DNA from: Aptenodytes patagonicus
Taxonomy: Eukaryota; Chordata; Aves; Sphenisciformes; Spheniscidae
Assembly (NCBI RefSeq): GCF_965638725.1
Contig: NC_134949.1
Location: forward strand, 42,622,151 to 42,686,150
Reading direction: 5' to 3'
DNA length: 64,000 nt
In this document: positions 50,616-64,000 of the stretch, piece after piece
Layout of the letters: every line of letters starts with the position of its first letter
Numbering within the stretch: position 1 is the first letter of the stretch
The notes under the pieces: generated by a model
What the model was told of the DNA's origin: nothing
The model's database searches: none
The model's input: the letters and a program-made list of their open reading frames with translations, nothing else
Position numbers and translations under genes: made by a program

Positions 50616-53600
50616 TTCCCTTTCCCTAGTTCTGCTCCTTCACAGCTGACCCTGAGGAGCAGATTGTCTCACAGCGGATGCAGCCGGGTCCCTGCAGCGG
50701 CGTATCCCAGTCGGTGCTGCTGCTTTCTTCTCCGGGCAGTGAGAACTAGTGCTAGGCTGCTGGGGGACATGTCGTGCAGGGGGTAAGGGATGCCTTCAGC
50801 AACTGCCTTGAGTGCTTTGCTGCGAGCAAGACCTGAAACTGCTTTGCAAAACCCCTGCAGTTTTCAACACTGAGGGTCATACAGTCTTTAAAACGGAGAA
50901 TACTATTCTGTTAAATATACTGAATATGGCACAATCTAGTGTCCTTATTGATTCAGTTTGAATGTGTATATATTTACATACAGCATGTTTGTAGAAACAC
51001 TTTTTATAAGGCTGCCTGCAGAGGTCGGTAGGGGGACCAAGAGATCAGACAAGCAAACGGGAAGCAAAAGGCAGCCCTTTATTTGGATGTGGGGCTGACG
51101 GCGGGCTTGGCTCTGCATTAGAAACGGTGAACTGCTGCTACAGGAACCTGTTTTGTTACTAAGACACGTTACAAGTCAGCAGACAGCCACATTTTTCTGA
51201 CTCATCAGCTGATATTAATTAATGACTTGGGAGCACACCAAAAATTCCCGTTGGCCTTCCTTCCTTGAAAGGCTGCGGTTGTCTCTCTTCCCCTCCCCCT
51301 GGCTTTAGGGGAAAAAAAAAAAATCACATTGACAAAGCTATACATTTTAAGTATGGGAAATGACCGAAATAGCTCACCCTTGTATTCCTTGTAGAGCAGC
51401 GCCCTGCCTGCAGCAGGGACCAGTCCCAGCTCCCCCCGAAAAGAGGTGCAAAACCCCCAGAGGGCAAGGACACAAACCTAATAAGGAACATAAAAGATAA
51501 CACCTATCATTTTTTTCTTCTCTTTCTTATGGAAATCAGCTTTGTGTGTTACCAAAACTGCCTGTGACAAAACAAATGCCCATCTCTGTGGGCTGCTGCA
51601 GCTTCTTGCCAGCCAGGCTAGTAATTCTGAGCAGCGGGATTTTCAGGTATACACATTCAAAATGTCTTCGTGTCTCTCAAACAAAGGAATGAGGCAACTC
51701 CACCGAACTAACAAACAACTGCAAAAACCCCAGCGTTGTCCTCCTTCAAAGAGAGCAGCCATGGCCCCTCGTCTCCCTGGGGTCTGCCCACCTTTGCTTA
51801 TGCCACATCTGCATCCTCACAGGGGCCAGCATTGGTTAAAACCCGGCCCCTGAGAGTCAGGTTTCCAGGCTGACTCCCAACACCTGCATTTCTCTGTCCT
51901 AGCAAACAGAGCCACCGGTCTTACCTTTTTCTGGGGTCCTTTATCCTTTACTGTAATGCCCAGTTTCTCATTTAAATAATCTGCATTGATATGAAACCAG
52001 TTCTTCCCAAATCCCCTGTAAATATTAATCCTCGGAGGACCGTATTTAGACAAAATGTAAACAGTTTCCTTTATATAATTTTGTTTGTACAGAACAACTG
52101 CCACCAAGATATCATGCGGTCTCCAGGGTATCGTGAATAGTGCTTTCACACTTTTCCGTCACTGGGGTGTAATTAAAAGATCCTTTTTTTGTCTTGAGTC
52201 ATTACTGGATAAATAAAGCCTCCTTGTGAATTACCTCAGCCTCCTTCAACACAAATGCGAACACAGAGCAAAGCCGTGTTTCTGAATTATGTCTGGTTTT
52301 GACAGATGTAACCCTCTTAGTAACAGCTTAGCCACATCTTTATGGACACTGATGCTCAACCACATCTTCACTTTGGTTCTTATACTCCTATACTGATTTG
52401 TGAAGCACCAAGGAGCATTAAATGCACTTTCCATGATTCATAGAGGACATTTTAGTGAGTGGTAGTCCTGAGGAAATAATCCCACCTTCATCATGTATAC
52501 ATCTAACTCCAAATGAAATACTAACAAGTCTTAGGAAGATACAGCTCAATAAAAGGGGCTGAAATACTTACCTCCCGTGGGTACCCTCACAGTAAATGAC
52601 AGCGTCTCCAGCGGAAAATTCTGTAAGAGCAACTTTAGTGACTTGCATGCATGCAGAACCATGTCCTGTGCAAAGTCATACCTCAAAAATGCATTCATTA
52701 ACGTTTCTATTTTTTATCTGTAGGGGTTTCTCAGAATGGACTTTCTTGGGATGGCATTTTTGTTCGGTGCTGTTATTCTTCCTGTTTTCACATTTCAGTG
52801 GCTGGAACATACAAAAACCAGTTACAGGCATGGCCCGTCCCGGCATTTTCTTCTTCCCCTGAATGCAAAGGGCAAATGCATGTTTGCTTTGGACTAATGA
52901 CTCATACACATTCAACCTCGAAGCAGGTCTTATCATGGCATTATGTAGATTATAAAAGTGGCCGGCGTAAAGCTGCCTGCCGTAACAGGGACACTGAAAG
53001 GGCTGCCGACTGCCCAGGACCAGAAGCAGGGAGACCAGCTGGAAGGCAGGCTGAGAACGAAATTACACCTCCCTAAGTTTCATATTCAGAAATATGAACA
53101 GCTTCTCGTGCAGAGCTCAGAATTTAAAATTTGATGAATTACAGAATGAACACAGGCAGTTATTGACTTTATCCCTTACCCCTGTTAATTCTGCGGTGTA
53201 CCCTTGCTCATTCAAAGCCTAGCCTTAATTTAGTCTCAAAAACTCCAAAATGTTTAAGTAATTAGACTAGAAAAAGTTTACTAGTAAATTGGCTTGCCTA
53301 TGAATTTATAAGAGCACAGAATTGTCTTATTTATTTTAAGTTCCCAATGGGTCAGTCATCTCAGGGAAAAGAGCATTTGATGAAAAACTCCCAATCATTA
53401 TCTGCCTTCCTCACGGGATGGCCATGGCTTTTTCTCTTTCTCACTGCTGACCTGTAGTGGGGAGTGTTGCTTTGAAATACAGCCTTAGACATGAGGCACC
53501 TTTTTTGAAATGGGAAGGAAAAAAAAGAAACAAAAATAAGGAAACAGAAGCAACAACAAAACCACATCTGCCTTCATATGACAGGACTGAGAAACCCAGA

Positions 53601-56600
53601 CCGGGCCGGTTACTCACCTAACAAAACCAAACTGATTTGTCTTTTTCTGGCAGAAGACTCAATCTCAGCCCCCACGTGCCTCTAGACCGAATTTGCCTCA
53701 AATTCTGATTTTAGGGTGTGCGTGTTTTGAATATGTGAGATTTTAGGCTTCTCAGAGGAACAGAAATGCAAGTCTGAGCCAAGGCTTTGGGGTGATTTCT
53801 AAAGCAAGTGTGGAAAAAGGGTCTGAAGGTTTTTCAGTAGAATTTGTCTGTGCTTACTGGTGCCTCAAATTATTGTTATTTAAACACAGAAGGTTTGTAT
53901 TAACCGCATGTTTGTGCATGGTAAATCCGAAAACAAAGTTTGACTTTGATAGCACTGAAACACTGAATCTAAACCCCTCTAAACTATAAATATAAAATCC
54001 TTTTGTGGGTGCCCTCAAAGTCCAGACCGTAATCCATGCTCTTTGCATTGGATTTTCCCCTCTACTTCCTCCACTTTGGTTGAAAAAATGACAAAGTTAG
54101 GTGGTCAAACAAATGTGCCTGTACCGTCCAAATTCATGGAGAAAATGTGTTCATTTGAGTTCATTGCCCCAATTCATCAGCCTGATCTGGATTATCAATC
54201 CGTGTCTGCACATACCAGACTATTTAAAAATGGAAACTAGAAGAGCTTCTGACTGCCCTGCATCAGGAGTGGAAAAGTGAGTCGTACAAGTCATTCAAAC
54301 AGACGTCTTAAACCAACCGAACACCTTGAACTAACCCTAATAAAAATCTTCTTTCCTCAAATTTTACATGCAGCATTTGGCAACATTATCTCCTTAAACA
54401 CAGCTGCTTTTTTATTATTGCTTTAGCATATGCATATGGTCAGTTCATAATGGTGATGTAAATGCTATGTATTATGTGTCCACATGCCATAGCCTTGTAA
54501 ACTCTTTGGGTAATACCAACAATAATAATTATTAAAATATCATTGTAATAAAACAGTGACAATGATATACTAAAACCAGTGAATGGTCTAACCCAGGGAT
54601 CCCTCAAAAAAGGAAATTTTAGCTCTCCTAAACACGAGGCACAGACTAGGCATGGCAAGCAGTAGAATAACTGAGTCACTGTACCTCGCAAGGCCTGATT
54701 TAAGATATCCTTAAGCTCAGATATTCGCGCCACTCTCCCTCCCCTAGAAAACAAGTGTAAAATATTCATCCTGTGGCTCAGTAGCCTTTAACATTTGCCT
54801 GGTGTGGACTTTACAGTGTACAAGGCTAACCTAGGCAAAACCAGGTTAGAGAGATGCATTTCAGCAAGCACCACATTTAAACAAGTTGTCACATCACATC
54901 AAAAAATGCCACTAATCGTTGATGCCACATGAGCGAGCAGAGCTTCGCTGTGAGGTATCTCTGCCACATGCTGTCGCACGCCTCCGCGAGCTGCTGCGTG
55001 CCTGCAGCCCTCCCGCAGCCGTGGGGACCATCACAGCGCACCCCTTGCAGTGCCCGCAGGACTGGTGCTCCAGTGAGCAAACCGGTATCCAACACAGCTG
55101 TTACTGTCATCCCCACGCGCTCTTTTTAGCTCCCCTCTCTCCTGATGCCGCCTCACTTTCAGCTCATTGCAGTACCAGGTACCAGTCTGGATCCTGCAGC
55201 TTTTGAAAGCTGCATTGAACTTCCAGTGCCGTAACAATGTGGCTACTGGAAGAAAGGGAGTTAAAGGCTTTGAAAAATTAAAATCTCACACAAACTAGCA
55301 ATGACAGATTTATTTTTTAAATTATGTACTCCTGAATACACATCTGCAATATACAAGTACAATAAAATATGGTTATAGGTGATATATGGGGCTCAACCAG
55401 TTGTTTTTTCAATCCCCGCTTTGCAAGCCCTTGGTAAAAGGCCTGACTGTTCTTTTTAAAAAAGGTTGGGATTTTGGCTGAAATTCCCTCAGGACACAGA
55501 AGCAGACTCATAATCTAATAATTTATTTTCATAATTGCCTGCTATGTTATGGAGTGCTCCTATGAAGCTTTGGATATTGCAGCCTGATTGTGAAACAAGT
55601 CCTTACCCATTATCTGCCAGCAAAGTTTATGCACACAGAGCTAAAGATCAGCCAAAATTTCATTACAGGAAATCAAAAACACTGGAAGATGAATGCAAAA
55701 AGCATTTGGTAGAAATTAAATATACTGAAATGAAACCTTTTCCCCATATTGAATTAGGAACAGAATATATTACAAGATTCAAAGGCAGAGCTAGGAGAGA
55801 TGACCGAGATCATTTGGTTTGACATTTGGCAGAACATGGACCTCAGACTTCCATGTTAACCCCTGTTGGAACCAGAGCATCTCTTTCAGCAGGAAAAAAA
55901 AATGCAATATATGGTAGTTATTAATGAGGTTAATTGTTAATTATTCTTTTTGTTAGACACTTGCACCTTATTTTTAACGTAAAGTGTTCCTGTCTTCGGC
56001 TCTTCTTGATGAATGGTGCTATATATTTGTTAGGCTGAAGAATTATCTGCTAGTAAATATTTGTTTCCTCTGTAAATATTCACAGGCTGCATTAGCCTTG
56101 TTTTTGATAAGATAAACAGACTCCTTTCCTTGAGGCTTCCTCATGTTTTCCATTTTTTTTTGTCATCCTGGTAGTTCTTACTTGAATCCCCTCCAATTTT
56201 TCAATATCCTTTTTGAATTGCTGACACCAGAAATGGACTCATTTGGTCAGTGTGCTGCTGCCAAACATGGAGGTAATATATCCTACTTACTCCCACTCAA
56301 TATTCCCCTGCTTTTAATCACTTGGCAGAAAGGCTGGGTTAGCAGCTCGTGTTCAGCGTGGCCTCCAGCTCTTTTCCAGTCTGCCGCAGTTTCCTGGGAG
56401 GAAGCACTGCCCTTCCCCCAGAAGGATGCTCTGCACCCCATCTCCTCGGGTGTCTGGATTTGAGCTTGGCTGCATTAAGTGCATGGTTTTTAACAGCAAC
56501 CAGACTATCAGGTGATGCAGATTGCTGTGTGCCACCGCCCTATCTGTGCCTCATTTGCCGTTTCTCCTACCTGTACATCACTGGCAACCTTCAGGAAGAT

Positions 56601-59600
56601 GATAAAGCTTTAAGACCTATTTCACGTTCCTTCGAAGCAAAGGATCATATTTCTGTCACAGGCACAAGCACAGGCTCTTTGTTCAGGGATCTCTGCTCTC
56701 CCAATTTCTCTTCTGTCTAACTGCAGGCCCATTGCCACTGAACTATATACTATCACCAAATGGTAATAAGCAAACACACCAGGTTACATACAGATTAGGC
56801 TTAGTTCTGCAAGAGATCAATTCTAGTTAATGAGATTGCTCAATCACAAAGAAGTTTCTAGCAATCACTGGCCAGGAAATTAAAGCATTACTTTGCTCCT
56901 CAAGGGATGTTGACCACTTATTGACATTTCATGGGAAAGCACTGTTACAGTCCCTTCAGTGTGAGTGCAGCAAATGAGACTGTATATGCTTATTAATAAT
57001 TACTTTCTTCTAGTTACTTCTTGTCCTTCTGTCACTCTTCTATGAGCTTTATAATTTTGGCTTTCCAAGCTGCAAAGAGCAGTTTAAAACTTGTAATTTG
57101 CCTCTGGATGCTGTAATTGCACTTGGGTACGCCTGTGTGTGCTCAGCTCACTGCAGACCTGCCAACCATCTCCACGTTGGCACCAAACTACAATAACCTG
57201 CCAAATCCCACCAGAGATCCCCCAATCAGCCTGATATCAGCCTGCACCTGACATACTGCCCCCCACGGCACCGCCCAGCCCTCCTGTCACAGAGCCCATG
57301 CAGCAGGCATGGCCAAAACCCAAGGGGGGACTGTCACCTCTTCCAGCCAGGACCCAGAGCTGCGCTCACCCTGTGCCACCATGCAGCCGTGCAGCTGTCA
57401 CTCAAGCCCTGTGCTGGGTTCCCAAAAAACTGGGATGCCTGGAGATTGGTGGCCTGCTGCCCCACCAGCTGGAGGCAAGAGAAGTCTTATGGAGCCGGAT
57501 GAACCCTGTGGGCTGCAGCTCTCAGTACAGTTAGTGAAAATAACTCAGTGATAAGAAAAATGCAATTTGCTGTGGCATGCCAAAAGGGAGTCCCTGCTGA
57601 AGCTTGTCTGACGCTTACAGGTAGGACACAGCACCCACAGCAGCATGGGCAGGAGAGATGAGCCGGCAGGACCTTGCCTCTGAGGGCCCACATTGGAAAC
57701 GCACGGGGAGGCTGACTCCACGCAGCCATGGCCACGAGCAACGCAGAGGGCAGCTCTGTCAGCGCACCAAGCAGCTGCGCCCAGATTCAATTATTTCTTT
57801 TTCTGTTTGGCTAACTGACAGCGAGCAGAAGTGCAGTTTAGTGTTAGGGGCAATTTGTATCATATATTTAGGCAGCAGTGGTGCATCGCATCACCGTGAG
57901 CCACTGTGGTGCTTTTGCTCTCCCCTTCCTACCCTCTGGGCGCACACATGCATGGCACCTGACATCACTTGGGCGAGCTGCTCTACAGCAAGATTTTTCC
58001 AGCTGGTGCTGGTTTAGAAGCTTTAACTGATCCTATTAACTGTCTTTGGAGAAACCCACCTTGTAACTCCGATGCGATCACAACATCCTCGATGCCTCTG
58101 GAGGCCAGACATTTCATTACAGGATGACTAATGGAGCAAAAAGCTTTTCTTCTTTGTGCATGCAGACAAAATCCACATCCCTGGAGACCACCCTTCCTGC
58201 CCCGCCCCCACATATCATTTTATACTGGATTTTAAACTACTGATTCTTAGGGAATAAAACACGTCTGGTTTCAAGCTTCGGTGGAAACCAGCCCAGCTCA
58301 TCCTCCGGAGGCGCTGTTGATAGGAAGCACTGGTCCGCTGGGGCACCAGCGCTGAGCACGACACAGGAGCAGGCTCCAGAGGTGGACCCAAAGATCTGCA
58401 GCCATGACAGTGAAGCAGCCGTGCCCCGGCGCAGCCTAGGGAAGTAGAGCAGGAGGCAGTTGCTGGACTATTGCTCCAACCTGGCAAGAGAAGAAGGAAC
58501 AGAAATTCATCTCAAGCCAGGCAGTGGATTTACACGGCCTGCGTGGCTCTGCACAGCCTGCCTGTGCTCTCGTCCCACCCCAGCGAGGAGGGCTGCTCCA
58601 TGGTGAGTTGCATGGCCCAGCACCTCCGCAGCGGTGGCTGACTGCAGGTGGTCCAGTGGTCTGTTTCACTGGCAGCACCAAGATTAAGGCCATCTCCAGC
58701 TGATCCCAAGACGAGGAGGAGGCTGAAGTGGCATAAATGCAACTTACGGTCTTCTCCATGTACACCTGAATCCAAGCAGGGCTTGGCTGGGCTTCAGCAG
58801 CCTACAGCTACAGCAGCCAATGGTGCTGAGGTTCATCTGCAGGGGCTTTCAGAAGCCGAGACATCTGCACCTTCCTCACCTTCTGGTTCTGTTTGGTCTG
58901 TGTCCATACAGTGACACAGAAGGGCAGCAACATTTAAGCCAGGATTCACAGCCACGTGTCAGATCCCACGAAAAAGAAGAAAAAAAAGGTAAAGATGAAC
59001 TCAACACACTGCAGTAGGCCTGAAGTCCCTTTTGTAAAATTGGGCTGAACAAAGTACTTGAGCACACGCTACAGCCCTGGTGAGGATGGAGGAGACCAGT
59101 GGGTCAGCTGAGCCCCTCTGTAACTTTCAAGCACCACCTCTTATGCTTCATACTCCCCACACAGCTGAGCTAATAAGTACATAAGCTCTCCCAATCTTTT
59201 TGCCAACCCTATTTAATGCACATACAGTTCCACCTCTAATCATTTTTGCTGCCATCCCTGTGAGTCCAACAGATGAATTACTAACATTTAAAGCAACCCC
59301 TAATCTTAAGTAGCTGCAAAACTGCATTATAAAGCAGATTCATTCTTATTCAAGTGATATTGATGCAATACTACAAGCTTCCTTCATCATAAGCTCTGAG
59401 ATCAATGCCCGGGGAGTCCTGGACAAGAAGGGTTGCCCTGGTTAATGACAGTGTGAAGGATGCCAGGGAGCCACTAGTTATTTTTTGCCCTCACAAGGTG
59501 AATGCATTGCTCTACATGTACAATAGTTTTTATCTCCTGGCCTGCATGTTCTAAAGAGTCACGGACACTCCTGATAAGCCTCTGTTCAAAACCTGAAAAG

Positions 59601-62600
59601 GCCAGGAGGTGTTTTAATGTAATTATTCTCAGCTTTAAAAAAAGCACACAGAAGAAAGCAGGCTGCTTGCTTCCATTCTCTCCTTCCATCTCTACTCAGC
59701 TCCTTTCCTTGGCCGGAAAGAGGTTTAACACCCCCCTATCTTAATTGGGGGAGGTTGAACAGCAGATTGAGCCAGATGAAAGTGACTGAAATACTATTAG
59801 AGCTTCAGCAATTCTCTGTTGTTATAATTTTTTACATTCTTTCTCCTTTGCCACTGTCCTTTATTAAAAGCCTGTACTGATTTTTGTCATCTGTCCCTCT
59901 GCCTGCTCTCCCCCCAGGTGCTCAGATACTTACAGGAATTTAAATAGACTTTCAGAAATGGCGCTCTCAGTTCTGAAGGTGGTTTAAAAGGACACTGTCA
60001 AGACATTTCCTCCATTTATATTTTAAAAGCTTGCTATCTTAAAATTTGAAGATATTTTCTTTTGACGGGATTGATGTTTAGCCAAGCATAGGTCAGATTC
60101 AGATTTCACTTATTACCTGGGCTATAACAGAACTAATATTTTTCCTTCATCAGAGAACGGCTACCAATATAAACATTCCTCACACTGTAACATAATAAAC
60201 TCAGGTCTTCTGTAGAAAAAAACTAAAAATGAAAAAAAGGATTGTGGCATTAACTTGCTGTTTTATGTAGTTACAGGAATTGGTGCTGGAGTCTCTTTTT
60301 TTGATTATTCCTTTGATACCAAGATGCATGGGGAGAAAGGAAATATCATCAGCAAAGTCAAGCTTTCGTTTCCTGCACTTAAACCCACCTTTTTCTGTGA
60401 ATATTTGTTTGGAAATTGTACCATGTAACAAATCCCAACCACAAACTACCCTATTGTTCTTCACTGTGGAGTAAGAAAATTGTTCTCGGGGAAAAAAAAA
60501 AAAAATCAAGTATTATCTTTGACACAGCCATGTTGAACGATACATCTTTCTCCTTTCTTCTCATTTGTTTTTGTTTTGTTACCAGGGTAATCTTGCCTGC
60601 AAAGAATGGTTCCTGACCAAGAGAAGCATATGGTAATGAGATAAGAGTCATCAATGGCTGCAGCAGAGTGGAAGGAAATTCAGGAGATGATAACTAGATG
60701 AATAGGTTTTACACAACTGAATGATGTGTGGAGGAAATGAAACTGGACTACAAAGCTTGCAGTACGTGACCCCATTATTCAAGTTTATCTACAACATACA
60801 AGACCAATTCCCTTCTTCTCATACTCATCATATATTTCCACAGCATCCTATTTATTTCCTCAGTGATCCAGTTGCTACTGCACATCTCAGCTCTTCTGTT
60901 GGGTCCTAAAAAACCCCCACAAAATAATTGTAGCATACTTTCTTCTCCCTCCTTTCCTCCTTTTCCTTTCCGAATCTTTTCTCCCTACCATTTCCACAGT
61001 GCGTTCACCAACCCGGCCCAACAGCATGTAACAGAGATTTTAATACTCTAGTCACGGATGTTTTCTCCCTTATCCTGTGTTCCAAGAGCACTGTGCTGCT
61101 GTGGGTTGGGAAGTGATGTCAGGTGCTGCTGACATGATTTGGAAGTATTTAATCCCTTTACTGATGCCATTCATACAATGATGGAGTCCCAACAGAGGGA
61201 GAAAAGAGCTTGTGCACACTGCAGAACTGACCCACGCCTGCACTGTGATGCTGGCCACCCTCCGCGGGCTCTGGCTCAGCTGCACAGCACAGCTGCATGT
61301 CAATGACAGGGCAGGACAGTGAGGGGCATTTGGCCACCACTGCTGTGGTCCTCAGGGTGCCGGCAAGGATGGAGGTCCCCAGCACTCCCCCTCCATCCTT
61401 GTTTCAACATAGGAACATTTATCCCAAAGAGGATAAAGCAGCCAGCTTGCAGGGATCTCCCGTGCCTCCCAAGATGGCAAAAGAGAGAGGAAATAATTTT
61501 GTCTGAGAGTCCCTAAGCTACGTCCTCTGCCAGCCTTGTGCTGGGGACACCTCTTCCACCCATCCAGCTGGGCGGCTTCTTCTTTTCAGGGTGCGGGAGA
61601 TCAATCACACACATTGTGCTTGATCCCATTCAAAGTAATTTAAATATCTCATTAAGGTAGCAATGGGTTTGTGGACCCTCCTTTCAGCAGAGAGAAGAAA
61701 GATAGCACAAGTATCATAAGTGCAGGCTTAAGCAAAGCATAAGATGATGGGCTTTGGAGCTAGCCTGTACTTTTCTTTGTAACTCAAAAGACCTAAACAG
61801 CAAATAAAATGTAAACACCCGGAGCCCACTGATAGTGGGCCATCAATCAGGCTCAGGAAAATTAAGGGCTCTCCTTGCAGATAGCTGACTTGGAATTGCT
61901 ACCAGAGAAAAAAACTGGTAACAAATATCATTTGAGGTGTTTGCGCTCTGGTCATCAGGCCTGTTGATTAAGAAGCTGTTATTAGTTACACACGGTCACC
62001 CCTTCAAAAACACAAAATCCTTCAAAAGCAGCTGCTCTGCTGAAGCGGTGAAATGCTGCGTGCAGGTATGTCGAAGGGTAGCTTCTCCAGGCAGAAACAT
62101 GCCCTGGGCAGAGAAACCCCACTTTTTGCTGTAAACATGCAACTACAGAAAGTGTCTGTGCCTTTCAACCAGCAATCAGCCCCTCCACCCCCAAAAGAAA
62201 TGAACTTAAAGTGCTCACCGCTCTTAATCATGCAGAAATTGTCCCAAAGAACTTTGTGTTGATTTGTAATTTTCAGACTTGAAATGCTTTCCTCAGGCAG
62301 AAACAGGAAGTATAAGAGAATCTGACCTAATACTGCTGTAAAGAAACCCAGAGGTATTTTGGGTGGAGCCACAATTTTGGTCTTGGCCAAGAATCACGAA
62401 CATGAATTATATGGCAAGAAGTTGTGGATCCACTCAGTTGTCTGTCCTAGAAAAAGAAATCATAGTCAAGTCAGTAAAAGAAACTGGTCAAGAGAAAAGA
62501 AGGAGAACCACAACAATTTTAACTAGCACTGGTCGGCAGGTTAGTTTGCTCATGGAACGCTTCAAAGAGCAATGGAGTGTCCATCTCTGCATTTCTCCCT

Positions 62601-64000
62601 CCCACTGATGGGCTTATTTAAGGTTTTGTTGCTTTTATGCCTGCTACCAAATCTTAAGGCGCAAAGAGCACCATTAGGATGCTAACATTTGAGCACAAAT
62701 AAGGTGGTGGGTGTTTTTTTAAGGACTTCACTTAAACATTAAGTGGGGAATGCTTTCATACAAATACCAGTCCTACATATAGAGAACTTGTTGATATCTC
62801 CTTGCTGCTGCAGTTTAGCACTGAAGCACTGTCATCGCAGAGAACATCTTTGAAGTTATCCTTTTAAAGGGAACTGACTGGGAAGACTAGATAAAATCTG
62901 TTCTGCAGAGAAATCAACATGATTTGTGCAGCTCTTGCTTTTATAGAGCCCAATTACTTCCCTTTTGAGTCTAGTCCTTTTGAAGTTTACTTCAGTAATA
63001 GGCCTTCTTGCCTCACAGTTTGAAGTAACCACAAAGATAATCTTTAAAATCACTTCTATGCAGCTGAGAGACACTAAATTCCCTTCTACTGGCTAGAACA
63101 ACCTTATTCCAAATGCTGTGAAATTAAAGCTGATCCAGTGTCTCAGCAGTGGTATTTTACAACCAGCATGTTCTTTTCTCAAGCGCCCAAGAACAACAAC
63201 AAAAAACATATCATGACAAAAGCATTGTTAAGGCAAAATAAAAAAAATATAGAATTTCACATATATGTTCATTTCCATATATTAGCAAGGTAAAGTCTAG
63301 CAGGCATGTGGAGATGAGGGATGTTTAGGACAGTAAGATTCAAGAGAACTGGGTTGCCTCCAGGTCTGATACAGGCTTTCTGGTTAAAACGGTCTCGTAC
63401 CATTAAGTGTCATTTTCCCATCTGTGAAAAGGAGACAATACTAATTCCTTTGCTTTTCCCAGTCCCAAGAAGTTTATAACCTTCATTAGGAAGACAGCCT
63501 CTTACATTGTGTGCAATGCCAAGAACCAGGGGGTCTGCCAAGACTGGGAACCCACAGACACTAAGCTAATATAAATAAGAGATTATCATTGCAATGACTA
63601 ACTTGCTATTAATTCAGCTGAAAGATTACTCGGGCTAGTATAAAGCAGCTATTCTGTTGGCTGTTCTGAAGTATTACGTGTTTTTTTAGATGTTAACGGT
63701 AACAATTGTCCTAGTCTACAGTATGCTTGAGTGACACAAGTGTTATTCAGGTCAATTCTTATTAAGCAGTTGAAAGTCAGTTGAGCAAACCTTTCCATTT
63801 TCTCACTTACTTTGGAGAGATGTTTGCCTGGAGTTAACTCCAAATTAAGCCAACAAGGGTTTACAAGTGAAAAGATACCACCAAGTGTTGATAGCTTCTA
63901 ATACATGATGCCTTCCAGAAATAGCTTGGAGCTTCATTTCCACCTTCAACAGAGCTGAACGGGCCAGCCAGGATTTTAGCCAAAACCAGGGTGGGTCAGA
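50616..64000. other. Intergenic desert to the right edge, no gene recognised
   Basis: Mostly AT-rich unique DNA with GC-richer islands around 57.2-58.9 kb. No CR1, LTR or RNA gene recognised. In mammals the next gene on this side of KRR1 is PHLDA1, at a distance; it has not been reached by the end of the window. An open frame at 51925-52149 (- strand) is treated in the findings. Blocks near 55.5-56.1, 59.8-60.1 and 62.6-63.1 kb are AT-rich and non-repetitive, so might hold regulatory elements. Confidence 0.4.

Noticed and set aside
55535-55822. 95-codon + strand frame with basic, protein-like composition
   Set aside because: No domain, no splice borders that fit, AT-rich surroundings in which such a frame can arise by chance.

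Overview
This window is nuclear DNA from a bird. The evidence is CR1-type LINEs whose 3' ends carry the ATTCTATG-like octamer repeat, avian-type endogenous retrovirus LTRs, compact GT-AG introns, and a gene order (GLIPR1-type gene, GLIPR1, then KRR1 convergent) that matches the segment of human chromosome 12q21 carrying GLIPR1 and KRR1. It is not bacterial or viral: there are no operons, CRISPR arrays or phage modules. The exact species cannot be told from sequence alone.

Left part (1-14.5 kb, + strand): a tandem pair of CAP-superfamily genes. Only the last two coding exons of the first paralogue are inside the window (1234-1574). The second gene, GLIPR1, is complete: six coding exons between 4391 and 14449, 265 residues, with signal peptide, CAP domain, cysteine-rich hinge and a C-terminal membrane segment. 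An LTR (6222-6768) sits in its first intron, with a perfect 5-bp target duplication.

Middle part (19.3-27.1 kb, - strand): KRR1, the KH-domain factor of the small-subunit processome, complete in ten coding exons (384 residues). It is transcribed from a CpG island at about 26.6-27.15 kb and converges on GLIPR1. Intron 9 holds a decayed 1.6-kb CR1 in the sense orientation. A shorter CR1 tail lies between the two convergent genes.

Right part (27.2-64 kb): no established protein gene was found. It is intergenic sequence with a 1.9-kb CR1 (36221-38109), a second clear LTR (43699 to about 44143), an old CR1 scrap (about 50.5 kb), microsatellites including a perfect seven-copy heptamer, AT-rich stretches that look like conserved non-coding elements, and one unusually exon-like 117-nt segment on the - strand (44398-44514).

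The two gene families are unrelated in function: a secreted or membrane CAP protein and a nucleolar ribosome-assembly factor, neighbours by ancient synteny. I found no convincing new biological system. The observations most worth checking are the orphan exon candidate, the fold-back structure at the 5' junction of the 36-kb CR1, and the proline-rich insertion that separates the two CAP paralogues.
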